Shown: positions 36,328 to 47,420, counted from the stretch's first letter. The stretch is DNA of 64,000 bases from Archegozetes longisetosus (GCA_018873245.2 JAEMBT020000007.1:3551129-3615128), one strand, 5' to 3'. Numbers and translations: made by a program. Notes: generated by a model from the sequence alone, not told the origin.

Positions 36328-36958
36328 GAGTTTCGTCTGCGACACCGCCATCGACACTGTTATCGACACCGCCTTTCATAAATCCGTCAACACTAGGGAA
36401 GTGGTTCCGCAACAGTGAGGCCATCCTAACAACATCCGGCCATTCCCGAGAGTTTCGCCGCAGCCAGAAGGCTAGCCGAAGAATAAGAGAAACGCCGGAA
36501 AGCAACACTTGTGAGTTCATACTTGAGGGAACGAAATACCTAACGCGAACATCATTTTAAGCGCCGAACATTGCAAGTTCAACGCCGAGCCCAACGCAGG
36601 TTCGCAGAGAAACTTTAAAAAGCCAAAGAAGCCTCAGTTATAGCCGCTCACGAACATTCACAGTTGAAGAGCGATTCCAACAGTTCTCAAGAGCCCACAG
36701 AATTTATTCGTGGTATGTCAAGCCGCTTTGAGTCCCGTAATAATTTAACTGAAGCAAACATCAATTTTAGCATCGCACGCCGTTACGCCGCAGCGTTAGA
36801 CTTAAATAAAACGAATAAACCTTTCTCAGAAATACTTTCAATATCTCCAACTAAATGTTTTCATCTAAAACGTGATTTGTTACTAAGAAATAAAAAGTTC
36901 TAAAAATAAATAAACTTGTAATTAAAACCACACTATCGTCTTTTCATTCACTATCGTA
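36328..36958 (+). other. unrecognised GC-richer coding-like tract
   Basis: Open frames 36300-36560 and 36664-36903 have more balanced base composition than their surroundings and charged, serine-rich translations (for example SARRYAAALDLNKTNKPFS-like text). No domain is recognised. Position between elements suggests transposon-derived coding sequence. Confidence 0.3.
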
Positions 36959-37135
36959 GAATGTAAAATATGTAATAAGATAACAACTAGAAATTATTAT
37001 CATAAACGTATGAAAAAACATCCAGTTTTGTTACCTATTATTGGCGAGATTTGTTCTAAATGTAACATTGATAAACCTTTTGATTGTTTTCACAACGATA
37101 AACATAAGGAGGATGGTAAAAAAGACTGTTTGTAA
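36959..37135 (+). pseudogene. zinc-ribbon fragment (two Cys pairs), unassigned
   Basis: Reads ECKICNKITTRNYYHK ... ICSKCNIDKPFDCFHNDKHK, followed after one extra A in an A run by a second pair, VCKECGKVSK. The pattern CSKC-x(4)-K-x-x-x-x-F-x-x-D-K-x-K-x-D-G-K-x-x-x-CKEC is a common zinc-ribbon seen in phage/large-virus and transposon proteins. It has no start codon, so it is a fragment or exon. Confidence 0.4.
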
Positions 37136-37518
37136 GGAGTGTGGGAAAGTTTCAAAAATTAATTGATATTTGTAATTTAAAGCACTTTATCAATTTCGTT
37201 AAAGGTTAATATTCGATAAAATCTTTTACACAGCATGCAAACCGTTTAGGAAACTATAATGTTGTTTCGGATATAAGTATTATGATATGCGTGTTATCTT
37301 CACTGTGACGTTAGCTGAAAAATATTTCTGTGTATCACTTGGTTATATCAGACCTCCAAAGGAGCTTAAGTATATCGAAATTCTATAGTCTGACTGTACT
37401 TGAAGCCACAGAGTTCTCCTCTAGGTGCCACGTAAAACGTTTAATATTTAAAACGAATTTCTCTAGGTAGGATTTGTTGATGTAGTCTATAGAAATCCAG
37501 AGATTGAAATTTTACATA

Positions 37519-38046
37519 TAAGGATTTTCGGAAAGTTCCAGCGGATTGTTATCAAATATTTAATTTTATTTTAAAAACAAGTGAACAAATTTTAATCAAT
37601 TATATAATTTCCGTCATTATCGACGATACGTCCCCAACGGAATGACCAGAGCCGTCAGAACGTCGTTGTTCACAATTGAGGGTCGGCCACCTCTCTGGCG
37701 GTCATCTAGGTTCTGGTCACCGGAACGTAATCGACTGAACCATTCTTGGCAAGTACGGGCACTAATGACTTGGCTATAAGTGGCATTGATATTATTGGCG
37801 GCCTCTGTGGCATTTGATCCACGATTGAATTCGTACAACATACAGTGACGTATTGAGTCTTATCGGGAGTTCGGTCTGACATCGTTTGGACACAAATAAC
37901 AGAAAATATTTTGACAAAAATTTGAAGACAAATATCTGTTCTTTCAATTGAGAAATGGAATTGATTTGTAATTAATTTTTCAACTGTTCAAATAGAACGC
38001 GCAAAATACATCTACGAAAACCGCTGGAACTTTCCGAAAATCCTTA
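37519..38046. mobile_element. internally deleted mariner element, 528 bp
   Basis: Near-perfect 27+ bp inverted termini TAAGGATTTTCGGAAAGTTC ... and its inverse, flanked by TA (37517-37518 and 38047-38048). About 1.3 kb is usual for mariner; the middle of the transposase is missing. Confidence 0.8.
37592..37882 (-). pseudogene. mariner transposase remnant (N-terminus joined to C-terminus)
   Basis: The minus strand opens at ATG 37882 (MSDRTPDKTQY), changes frame, and continues with the mariner helix-turn-helix (MLYEFNRGSNATEAANNINA, RTCQEWFSRLRSGD, RQRGGRPS). Sequence then jumps straight to the typical mariner C-terminus (GRIVDNDGNYIID, stop at 37592) in another frame. The whole catalytic DD34D core is absent. 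Confidence 0.8.
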
Positions 38047-38677
38047 TATTTTATAACCATTTATTACTGAAACGGTTAAATGTAGCATTTTCACTGCCGC
38101 TTAGGAGGGAGCCGAATCCTATTGTCTAAATCCAGAGCAAAAGTCGGTTTTTTAGTCTCCTACTATCTATTAGTTCTCTAGACGAAACCTATCAACCTAT
38201 ATATCGTTGTACTCAGCTCATCATGCTGAATTCAACGATACCGCTTTTAACCAGATAATATGATCTTTGACCCTAAATTCCGTGACCCCGTTGTAGTAGC
38301 CCTAAAGGTAAGGTATCATTTTATTCCTCTTACCACAACGAATTCAATAGTACCCTATATGACTTGACCTCATGACCTTAGGCTAGTCAGTAACCCGATG
38401 ATATCCTAGAAATTCATAAAAAAATTTATTCTATAGCTTTATGAGCGTATCTATACTGTCTAGAACAGCATAAACGCAATTATCTAACTCAATCAAGCCT
38501 TACCTTACTCTCTCCTACCTAAGCTAACCCAACCCAATCTAATCTAACATAACCTTAACAGACTTGACCTAACCAATCATAACTTAGCCTAGCATAGCTT
38601 AACCCAACATTAGCTTACCTAACCTAATCTAAACTGAACTAACCTAATCTATACCATAATGTAAGGTCAGATTAGAA
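38047..38677. other. intergenic with TAACC-rich degenerate repeats
   Basis: From about 38480 to 38660 the sequence is a run of CTAACCTAA/CTAACCCAACC-like words, a degenerate TTAGG-type low-complexity tract seen also at 36035 and 59338. The remainder shares words with the foldback family at 32105. No gene. Confidence 0.45.
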
Positions 38678-39229
38678 ATGGAAAATCCGGAAGTTCAGCA
38701 ATTCTGGCAAAATCTCACTGCGTCAGAAGTGGTGCAACCCAAATTCAAGAACATCATCTACCATTTCGATCTGAATGAGGCCGGCGCCTGCCGTAGGGTT
38801 AAAAAAGACGGTAAATATCAAAACGTGTGCGACGACAAGTTCTGCGTCTTGTACATCGTGTTTGACGACGAAGAGTTTTGCTACGTAGTCTCCCAATGAA
38901 AGCTGGATGCCATTCAAGGGTCAAGCCCAAGTCATGTGAAGGTCATGGAGAAATTCCTCGAGGAATATGGATATATTCACAATCCACCCAAATTTGGCTT
39001 CATCGCTGGTTGCTATTACGATACAGGGAGCAAGCGGTTCAACTCCTGTGCTAATTACATGTACAACCGCACGAGAGCTCTGCACAGTAGTTTTCAAAAG
39101 AAGATGGAGGATATAGTTATGATGCGCATAGAAGAGGAATACACTTATAGAATGGACGAAAGACTGGAGACGGGACACACGTCTGCGATCAACTATGTGG
39201 ATACTGATGACGATGATGAGAGTGACTAA
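38678..39229 (+). pseudogene. unrecognised ORF split by one in-frame TGA
   Basis: Two open stretches, 38678-38896 and from 38900 to TAA at 39229, are in the same frame and separated by a single TGA at 38897. Together they would be about 183 aa. Features: Cys-containing acidic N-half (CRRVKKDGKYQNVCDDKFC), middle FLEEYGYIHNPPKFGFIAG, and an acidic tail (DTDDDDESD). Base composition is more balanced than neighbouring DNA. Not recognised; it could be a transposon accessory gene or a decayed gene. A selenocysteine reading is not supported by anything visible. Confidence 0.4.
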
Positions 39230-39710
39230 GAAAATAATCTTGCTTAATTCTCCATAAACATAGTGCAGAGTAGTAGTTAATATACCCCGCTGGTTTCTAG
39301 ATGAATATATTAGTAAAACAGATAAAACTGTTTTAGGCATAGTAATAAACTAATAATTTATCGCTTTATAACAATTATATTGCTTTTAGCTTTTGGTTTA
39401 ACGCTTCATTCTTTTCAAAATAAACTTTTTTTTCTCAAACCATCGTAAGACAATTTTATTTTACTCTTAACTCAATCCAACCATTTTTCATCAACCTTCA
39501 CTTGCTTATCTCTTAAATTCTCATTTTTCAATTCCTAAATCAAATATATCATCACTTAACATAGCAACTTGGTTAGCTATCTTCAGCTTGTGTAACAATA
39601 GTCTCTTTATTAAGATCAACATGTTTTCCAATTTGTAATAAAATCGGTTTATATTAATATTTAATGTGTTCAAATAATCCACTCTATTATACAATGTATA
39701 TGGTCAAACC
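39230..39710. other. AT-rich intergenic region
   Basis: Left flank of the Merlin-class element; no recognisable remainder of the hAT-like gene that is interrupted on the right side. Confidence 0.35.
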
Positions 39711-40528
39711 GGTTGGCTTTTACTTTTGTGTGAAGCTGGGGAAACCATTACATATCTATATATTTATTATCAGCATGACTTGACAAGCAAAAAAGTCTCA
39801 AGCCACACCCACTCCGCCCACTTCTAAGCTCCGCCCAACAAAAAAATTTGTAGCCACACCCACCAAATTTATCTTAAATTTTTATCTAAATGTACTGTTT
39901 AAAAATATGCAATCGGATCCTCAAAATTCCTTCTGTGGGCGGAGTTATAAACGTTCAAAGTTCGATTTTTCAAAACTTTGACTGGCTTTTACTTTCCGTA
40001 AAGCTGGTGTAGCAATTACATTTATATATATATTTGTTATCAGCATTACATGATAAATAAAATTCTCAAGCCACGCCCACATCCGACCATTTTTAAGCTC
40101 CGCCCACCAAAAAAATTTTAAGCCACACCCACCAAAATTTTCTTAAATTTCTATCTAAACATACTATTTAAGAATATGCAATCGGATTCTCAAAATTCCT
40201 TCTGTGGGTGAAGTTAAGAATTTTCAAAATTTCCATATTCCAATAGTAACTAGGACATCATTTGTCTAGTTTTTCATGTTTACTTACTTACTATACATCA
40301 ACACGTGTTTTGATCTTTTAAATAAGTGTCTTAAATTCAGTTTTCTGTGAGAAATTTATTTGTGAATTTTACTCGCAGTGGTTTTACTCTAAGTGTAAGT
40401 CTAATTATTTTTTTAAATTTGTTATTTTATTTATTAAGATTTTTAAGGTAAATTTAATCAAATTTGAGATTTTCAATTTAAGTACTTAATACCACAATTT
40501 TTTATTTTATAAATTTCGTAATTTTATT
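39711..40528 (+). repeat. left long terminal inverted repeat of Merlin-class element
   Basis: Inverse of 45968-46787. Inside it are two tandem copies of a roughly 260 bp unit (first from GGCTTTTACTTTTGTGTGAA, second from GGCTTTTACTTTCCGTAAAG near 39985), each with AAGCCACACCCACC and TGCAATCGGAT words, so the repeat is itself internally duplicated. Confidence 0.8.
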
Positions 40529-40824
40529 TTTATATTTCACACATATTCATTCGCACGAAATACACTAAACGTGCTCATAGGCGGATGGACTCTCCATTGT
40601 TGGATCGTGATACAAGTCTAGCTGGAGAGACCAGAAGTGGTTACTTTCGAGTAATGATTACATTCGGGTCCGAGCACTATCCCGTTTACAACAATGCGGG
40701 AGTGCAATGTTTAGTGTTAGAAATTGGAATGAAAATTTAAACATCTAATATTATCCCAAATTTTTGACAAATTTTTCCACTGTGTACTTCCTCTTTCAGA
40801 GTAATTTTATTAATATTTAACCAA

Positions 40825-41593
40825 ATGGCAGAAAATCAATTTCCAGAATTTGATGACTTAAGACTTAAGCTAAATTACTTCACAGATGAAGAATCTGTAA
40901 TTGAATTCTTAGAGAGGTTTAAACTCATTCCAACCAGAGATTATGTTGCCACTCATGCCCGATGTACAAAGTGTTCATCTCCAATGATGCTAACGAATGA
41001 TGCTAGAATGAAAATTGCTTGGAGATTGAGGTGCGTGAGGGAAATATGCCGCCATTCATCCAATCCACTCAAAGGAACATGTTTTGAGAGGGCTCATTTA
41101 ACATGGGTCAGTATGAATCAGATGAAATGTTTTATTTGAATTATTTTCTACAAGACTACTAAATGTTTCTGTTTCATGCCACGTTTTGTGTTCCAGGTTC
41201 AAATTATGGATTTAGTCTTCTGCTTCGTTTGTAAAGGAATGCCGACACTTGAGTTTGCTTGTGATGTCGGATGCACACCAAAAACCGCAGTTAGCTAGTG
41301 GGTTTTTATGAGAAAGAACTGTCGTAATAACGTGAATCATGCCAACAAAATAGGCTTTCCAATGGCTCAGGTTGAGATCGATGAAACACATATTTACCGC
41401 CCGAAACACCATCGTGGTCGTGGCCTTGGGGATGTGTGGGTTGTCGGTGGTATTTGTAGGGAGACAAAAGAAGTCTTGTGGTGAGAGTTGATGATAGAAG
41501 CCAAAATACCTTAGATGATATCATTCGTGAAAGAGTTGAGCCTGGATCCATCATTTTCACCGATGGTTGGCGCGGATACACTGGAATGATGTA
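40825..41593 (+). pseudogene. Merlin/ISXO2-like transposase, interrupted
   Basis: Exons 40825-41106 and from 41197. Exon 1: ATG, then zinc-ribbon CTKCSSPMML ... RCVREICRH and GTCFERAHLTW. Exon 2: VQIMDLVFCF, VEIDETHIYRPKHHRG (first catalytic Asp), VWVVGGICRETKE, and FTDGWRGYTGM (second Asp). It contains an in-frame TAG (about 41296) and a one-base frame loss near 41480, and is cut by the gypsy insertion at 41594. Its frame resumes on the far side at 45886 and runs into the right inverted repeat. The enzyme would cut and paste the element; this copy is dead. Confidence 0.8.
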
Positions 41594-41790
41594 TGTAACA
41601 ATGAAATAATAGTATTCTTAATTCATAAGTCTTATTATTTATTAGAAAGTGGTATTAAGATATTTTGTTTTTTATCAAAAGAAATATTTAAAAAAAAAAC
41701 ATGTGATGCATAACAATTAAGAGCGGAAGGAAGTGTATATATTTTAAAGGGTTACGAGCAGGAACTGAAGAGGGAGTAGTATGCGTCACA
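41594..41790 (-). repeat. 3' LTR of gypsy element
   Basis: 197 bp; matches 45687-45881 except for a few substitutions (T/C near 41654, C/T near 41760) and one base in a poly-A run. Confidence 0.93.
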
Positions 41791-44746
41791 CTTCCCCTGC
41801 CGCGAGTTTGAAGCCATCGGGAGAAAGGTATTTTCGGAGTTTTGAAATGTGAACAATATCGGTTCTTCTGTTGAGTGGTCTGATTGGGCGGTCAATTTCG
41901 TAGTTTACTAATGAGATTTGTTTGAGAATAGTGAAAGGTCCTTCCATGGCAGGCATGAGTTTACCATTGTTTGGATGCCACATAACTTCTATGAGAACCT
42001 GATCGCCAATTTGAAATTGATAAGGGATGAACTTTCGATCATAAATAATTTTGTTTTTATTGTGATAAGTGATTGTACGATCGCATGCGATTTTACGTGC
42101 GTCTTCAAGCGATGGCAAAGTATTGTTATTAATAAGTGGTTCATATGGTGGTTTACCATACATCAGAAAAGACGGTGAGAATCCTGTCACTTCATGAGGA
42201 GTATTGTTGTACTCTTGTATGACTTGTTGTAGTAGTGTTGGCCATGCCGTTCTCGGTGTTGTGTTAATTTTGCATCGCAAGCGAGAGACAATTGTCTGAT
42301 TTGTTCTTTCATTCATTCCGTTGCATTGTGGCCTTTGAGTTGAAGTGAAAAGTTGGTGTATGTTTTGATTTTTGAGAAAGCGTTTAAATTTGTTACCAAT
42401 AAAACCTGATCCGCGATCCGAGAGAAACTTCTTCGGTTTACCGACGGTAAGAATTTGTTGAACGCATGCGATGTATGAATCTGATGTTTCATTCTTATGA
42501 GCAAATGCCCATACATAACGCGTCGCATGGTCAATGGCGAGATGTATGAATTTCTTTTGAGAGTTATATCCTGACATTCCTCCGATAGTGTCCAAGGCTA
42601 TGAGATCAAAGGGTTCAACCACAGGCGGTAAAGATTCGAGGAGTCCATAACGTTTCTGATTTCGCCTTTTACAACGTTGACAGACATCACAATGTTTGAT
42701 ATAATTACTGATATCTGTAATGATTTCGGGCCAATAATATTGCGGTGATATCAATGCGATTGTTTTCTTTGTTCCGATATGTCCATACTCGTCATGTGCA
42801 CGTTGAAGTAATCGTATGCGAAGACTTTCTGGAACGTATATCTTATGAATACCTTTTCTTTTAATGGTGAGGATATCGCCTCCTGATAGTTTTGATCTGT
42901 CCTTGATTATTGACTGTTCTTGTTTGAGATCTTCGGTGTTGAGAAGGCTAACAATGGGAGCGCGTGAGAGAGCGTCGGCCTCAAAATGTGTTGAACCTTT
43001 TGTGTATTTGATGTCAAAGTCGTATTGAGATAATTGGAGTGACCACCGAAAGAGTCTTCCGGTGGGATTCTTGAATGTTTTTAACCATTAGAGAGCCGAA
43101 TGGTCGGTAACGATCGTGAAACGCTTTCCGTGAAGATAAACGTGCCATTTATTGATTGCATCCACAATCGCAAGACACTCCAATTCAGTAACGATATAAT
43201 TCTCTTCATGTTTAAATAGTTTTCTAGAATGAAAAGCAATAGGATGGGATGATCCGTCCGGATATTGTTGTTTAAGTACTGCTCCGATTCCTTGTTTTGA
43301 AGCATCACAATATAAAATACATGGGAGTTCGGGATCATACAAAGAAAGAACGGGTTCACAAGAGAGTGCTTCTTTTAGTTGAGTGAATGCTGTCTCACAT
43401 GTCTCATTCCACTCAAACTTTGCATCTTTTTTAAGTAGATCAGTGAGTGGTCTTCGAATGTTCGCGTGTTGAGGTATGTATCTGCCGTAAACGTTCACCG
43501 CCCCGAGGAATCGTTGTAACTCTTTAGCATTTTTTGGTGCATTATATTTGAGGATTGCATTCACATTATCTTTTCGTGGTTTAATTTCGCCCTGCGATAT
43601 GGTATGCCCAAGAAAGTCAATTGTCTTTAATGCGAAATGACATTTTGCTCTCTTGAGTTTCACTCCTTCGCATGTAAGCACATGGAGAACATAATTGAGA
43701 GTTTCGAGGTGCTCGGCGAATGTGTTGCTGAAAATGATGAGGTCATCGAAGTAGTTGAGAACATTTTGAAGATTGTATTTTTCAATGATTGAGTGAATAG
43801 CCCTCTGGAACGTCATTGGCGCATTGCGTAGTCCAAACGGCATGACTAACCACTCATAATGCCCAGTCGGTGTTACGAATGCCGTTTTGGGGATGTCTTC
43901 GGGGTTCATGCGAACATGATGATAACCAGAAACGATATCAAGAGTAGTGAAGTATTGGGCTCTACTTAGGCGGTCGTTGATATCATCAATTCGGGGAATT
44001 GGATGATGGTCTGGAATGGTCAAATTGTTTAATTTGCGGTAATCGATGACCATTCGGGTGCGGCCTTCGTTTGCTTTGTTAGCCATAATCGCAGGCGACG
44101 CGTACGGTGAGAGAGATGGGCGTATGAGGTTTCGGTTTAAAAGCTCCTTAACCTGAGTGTCCATTTCTTGTCTGTCCGCATGCGACATACGATAAGGCTT
44201 GAGATTGATGGGCATGTTATTGTTAAGCCTAATGGAATGTGTTTCAGTGTTGAGTGTCCCGACGTCTGTGCGTTCTTTGGCGAAGACTGCGGAATGATAA
44301 GTGAGTAGTGATGCAAGTTCTTGCTGTTGAGTAGTGTTAAGATGATTATCCTCTTCATTTTGAAGCTGTGGACTGATGTTTTGAAGTTGTTTAGATTGTT
44401 GTTGTTGCTTACAGTGATGTGAATATTGAATTAGTTTTGATTGATTTTGGGAGTGAGTTATGATTTGGTTATCCTGTTTGAGTGTTTTATTTGTGAGGTC
44501 AATGGTAAGACGGAAGAATTGAGCGGAGTCGAGTCCAAGTAATAATTCTGATGACATATTTTGTAACACATGTGCATGGATTTCGCGCGTAATGCTTCCT
44601 ATTTTAAGTTGTATTCGCACGCGACCTAAGGTTTTGCGATGATTATCGACAGTTAGCACATTAATGGAAGTATTCTTTATTAATTGAAGATTTAATCGCA
44701 TGCGAGTCTGTTCTGAGATACAAGTAATGGATGCTCCTGTATCCAT
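41786..44746 (-). pseudogene. gypsy pol (PR-RT-RNaseH-IN), one nonsense codon
   Basis: Protease active site DTGAS at the start of the block; RT with GLRNAPMTFQ and YFDDLIIF (YxDD); RNase H beginning LYCDASKQGIGAVL; integrase with the zinc HHCC (HDEYGHIG ... CDVCQRCKRR) and DDE signature (LIALDTIGG, LSDRGSGFIG, NGMNERTNQT). The frame is open from upstream of 44746 to 41786 except for one TAA at 43090-43088 in the RNase H (HSAL-stop-WLK). Pol lies in a different frame from gag, as expected for frameshift expression. Confidence 0.9.
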
Positions 44747-44790
44747 AAGACCACTGACGATTTGTCCATTAATGTGTGCGTTGAAGTGAA

Positions 44791-45540
44791 TTAGTTGTCC
44801 CTTAGTTCGCTGTCCTCGTTTTCCGGACCGCCGTCGATATCTGTGACAGACTTCACCACTGCAGAATTGTTAGGGCACGTAGAGTGCCAGTGGAGTTGAT
44901 TTGGTTTACCGCGTGCTTCGCAGAAACGACATGGCGTTGTGGGATGTAATGTGCGCTGCTGAGACGTCTTTGGTTGGTGTGAAGTTGACGACAATATCGG
45001 TACTGATGCATTTGAAACTTTTGAGCGATCAGATCGCTTAAGACATGACTCGACTCTCTGTGCAATTGTAAGCCATTCGGCTGTGTTATTGATTGTAAGA
45101 CCCGCGAAACTGGTTTCCATATTTGCTGGTAAACCGTCTGTCAGTCCACTAATGATATGTTCGCATGAGAGCTTTGATTGATGTCCTAATTTGCGTTTGT
45201 TATCGAAGTACTCTTTGATGCTTTGATTCTTCTGAAGTCGATAATGAATGAAAGCACGGAACGGATCTGCGACTGTGACTCCAAAACGTTGCATGAATGA
45301 TGTCTCAATGTCATGCCATGATGTGAGGACTTCGAACACTTCTTGAAGATACCATTTCATAGCCTCACCCTCCAAATGCTCGTGAAGGTGTTCAATTTTA
45401 TCAACATTTGTCCATTGAGCGCCTACTGCGAGCTTATCGTAAAGACGAAACCATTTTTCCACTGGGATTTCATCGGTGTCGCCAGTGAATGAACAAATCT
45501 TGATTGTTTTAGATTCTTGATTTAATGCTTGTCGTGGCAT
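44791..45540 (-). CDS. gypsy gag polyprotein, 249 aa
   Basis: Intact ORF from ATG at 45540. Retrotransposon-gag fold region (WFRLYDKLA ... EHLEGEAMKWYLQE ... FRAFIHYRLQKNQSIKEY) and a CCHC zinc knuckle near residue 205 (CRFCEARGKPNQLHWHSTC). It packages element RNA in virus-like particles. Its stop at 44791 overlaps the pol frame, where a -1 shift would give gag-pol. Confidence 0.88.
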   Translation of the reverse strand: MPRQALNQESKTIKICSFTGDTDEIPVEKWFRLYDKLAVGAQWTNVDKIEHLHEHLEGEAMKWYLQEVFEVLTSWHDIETSFMQRFGVTVADPFRAFIHYRLQKNQSIKEYFDNKRKLGHQSKLSCEHIISGLTDGLPANMETSFAGLTINNTAEWLTIAQRVESCLKRSDRSKVSNASVPILSSTSHQPKTSQQRTLHPTTPCRFCEARGKPNQLHWHSTCPNNSAVVKSVTDIDGGPENEDSELRDN

Positions 45541-45686
45541 TGTTAAGGACTGGAAGTCTTGTGTGGTGTCGCTCTTTGATAATTGAGATAACAGTAAAGA
45601 TGAGGTATCTGACAGTCACATTTAGTGGTGATTGGGTTGATTTGAGTTGAAAATGAGAGAATTAAGGGTAAATCCTGCCGACTTTT

Positions 45687-45881
45687 GTAACAATGAAATA
45701 ATAGTATTCTTAATTCATAAGTCTTATTATTTATTAGAAAGTGGTATCAAGATATTTTGTTTTTTATCAAAAGAAATATTTAAAAAAAAACATGTGATGC
45801 ATAACAATTAAGAGCGGAAGGAAGTGTATATATTTTAAAGGGTTACGAGTAGGAACTGAAGAGGGAGTAGTATGCGTCACA
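45687..45881 (-). repeat. 5' LTR of gypsy element
   Basis: 195 bp; presumed promoter of the minus-strand element. The bases just inside it (AAAGTCGGCAGGATTTACC on the minus strand) are where the primer-binding site should be; no host tRNA match can be named from sequence alone. Confidence 0.9.
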
Positions 45882-45967
45882 TGTATAGACTCGGTCATTA
45901 CGATGGTGTAACAGTTATTGCAGGGCATTTCATCTGCAATCACCAAATTGGATACACTGCAGACGAC

Positions 45968-46787
45968 AATAAAATTACGAAATTTATAAAATAAAAAATT
46001 GTGGTATTAAGTACTTAAATTGAAAATCTCAAATTTGATTAAATTTACCTTAAAAATCTTAATAAATAAAATAACAAATTTAAAAAAATAATTAGACTTA
46101 CACTTAGAGTAAAACCACTGCGAGTAAAATTCACAAATAAATTTCTCACAGAAAACTGAATTTAAGACACTTATTTAAAAGATCAAAACACGTGTTGATG
46201 TATAGTAAGTAAGTAAACATGAAAAACTAGACATAAATGATGTCCTAGTTACTATTGGAATATGGAAATTTTGAAAATTCTTAACTTCACCCACAGAAGG
46301 AATTTTGAGAATCCGATTGCATATTCTTAAATAGTATGTTTAGATAGAAATTTAAGAAAATTTTGGTGGGTGTGGCTTAAAATTTTTTTGGTGGGCGGAG
46401 CTTAAAAATGGTCGGATGTGGGCGTGGCTTGAGAATTTTATTTATCATGTAATGCTGATAACAAATATATATATAAATGTAATTGCTACACCAGCTTTAC
46501 GGAAAGTAAAAGCCAGTCAAAGTTTTGAAAAATCGAACTTTGAACGTTTATAACTCCGCCCACAGAAGGAATTTTGAGGATCCGATTGCATATTTTTAAA
46601 CAGTACATTTAGATAAAAATTTAAGATAAATTTGGTGGGTGTGGCTACAAATTTTTTTGTTGGGCGGAGCTTAGAAGTGGGCGGAGTGGGTGTGGCTTGA
46701 GACTTTTTTGCTTGTCAAGTCATGCTGATAATAAATATATAGATATGTAATGGTTTCCCCAGCTTCACACAAAAGTAAAAGCCAACC
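45968..46787 (-). repeat. right long terminal inverted repeat of Merlin-class element
   Basis: Inverse of 39711-40528, nearly identical over its whole length, including both internal tandem units. Its outer end supplies the last 39 codons of the open frame that begins at 47420. Confidence 0.8.
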
Positions 46788-47420
46788 GAGCGCATCATTG
46801 AATAGTTGGGCGATTGAGATATGATTTGTCTTATTTAAAGTTTCAGAAGTTAAAAGAAAAGGCTTAGTGTATAGTCCACTCTCTAATTTTCCCACAATTA
46901 CGTTTGCTACATATCGTCCTTCGATATCAGTGCTTTCATCAATTGAAACCCAAATATTTTTATCTACTAATTCTTCTCTAATTCTCGCAATTGTCTCTTC
47001 ATAACATTTTGGTAAATAATTCTTTCTCAAAGTTGAAGGATCAGGAATAGTTTCCTTTGTATATTTCGCAAGAAAATTCTTAAAAGTTTCATTTTTTAAT
47101 TTATTAAATGGTATGTCAGCTGCTAGTAATGCTTTACTTAATTCCTGTGAAAATTCAGATTTCTTACCAAAGTTACTACTAAGTACTTCTTTATCAATCA
47201 AAGTTTGCTTTGCTGAGTTCTTTTCACTGAATTTTCGCAAATTATTAGTATGTTTTCCAGTATCAATGTGTTGAGAGACTTGAAATTTAGTATCAGCATT
47301 GATGCTCTTTTCACAAACTTGACAATAGAAAATAATACCATCGGTTGAAAACAAATCATTTCCAAAATCTTTTACATATTGGCGAAGTTTTGCACTGTTA
47401 CTTTTCTTTGCTTTAGGCAT
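46788..47420 (-). pseudogene. hAT/CGGBP1-like gene N-terminal part, interrupted
   Basis: ATG at 47420. A BED/C2H2-type finger (IFYCQVCEKSINADTKF ... HIDTGKHTNNL) is followed by a hAT-type region: FSQELSKALLAADIPFNKL, PSTLRKNYLPKCYEET and the catalytic-domain start WVSIDESTDIEGRYVANV. The pattern is that of zinc-finger proteins derived from hAT transposases (DUF659). The frame is clean for 211 codons, then enters the Merlin-class inverted repeat, so the C-terminal half is lost. The missing half was not found on the other side of the element. Confidence 0.7.

Larger units (their letters stand above)
41594..45881 (-). mobile_element. gypsy (Ty3-type) LTR retrotransposon, 4.3 kb, nearly intact
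   Basis: LTRs of about 195-197 bp at each end start TGTAACAATG and end CGTCACA on the + strand. The host bases TGTA are duplicated at both sides (41590-41593 and 45882-45885). Coding is on the minus strand: gag then pol (protease, reverse transcriptase, RNase H, integrase). A purine-rich tract (GGCAGGGGAAG on the minus strand) abuts the 3' LTR. The two LTRs differ at only a few sites, so the insertion is young. Confidence 0.92.
39711..46787. mobile_element. Merlin-class DNA transposon, nested with a gypsy element
   Basis: Bounded by about 820 bp inverted repeats (39711-40528 and 45968-46787) that are nearly identical and begin GGTTGGCTTTTACTTTTGTG. Between them is an ISXO2/Merlin-type transposase (+), split by the LTR element at 41594-45881. 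Without the LTR insertion the element would be about 2.8 kb. No 8-9 bp target duplication is obvious at its ends. Confidence 0.75.

Noticed and set aside
38480-38660. Telomeric repeat
   Set aside because: Words are degenerate CTAACC mixtures without a regular TTAGG array; interspersed low complexity only.
38897-38899. Selenocysteine TGA
   Set aside because: No selenoprotein context or visible SECIS; nonsense mutation or error is simpler.
41212-41581. Minus-strand frames over the Merlin transposase
   Set aside because: Shadows of the plus-strand exon that carries the VEIDE and TDGW motifs.
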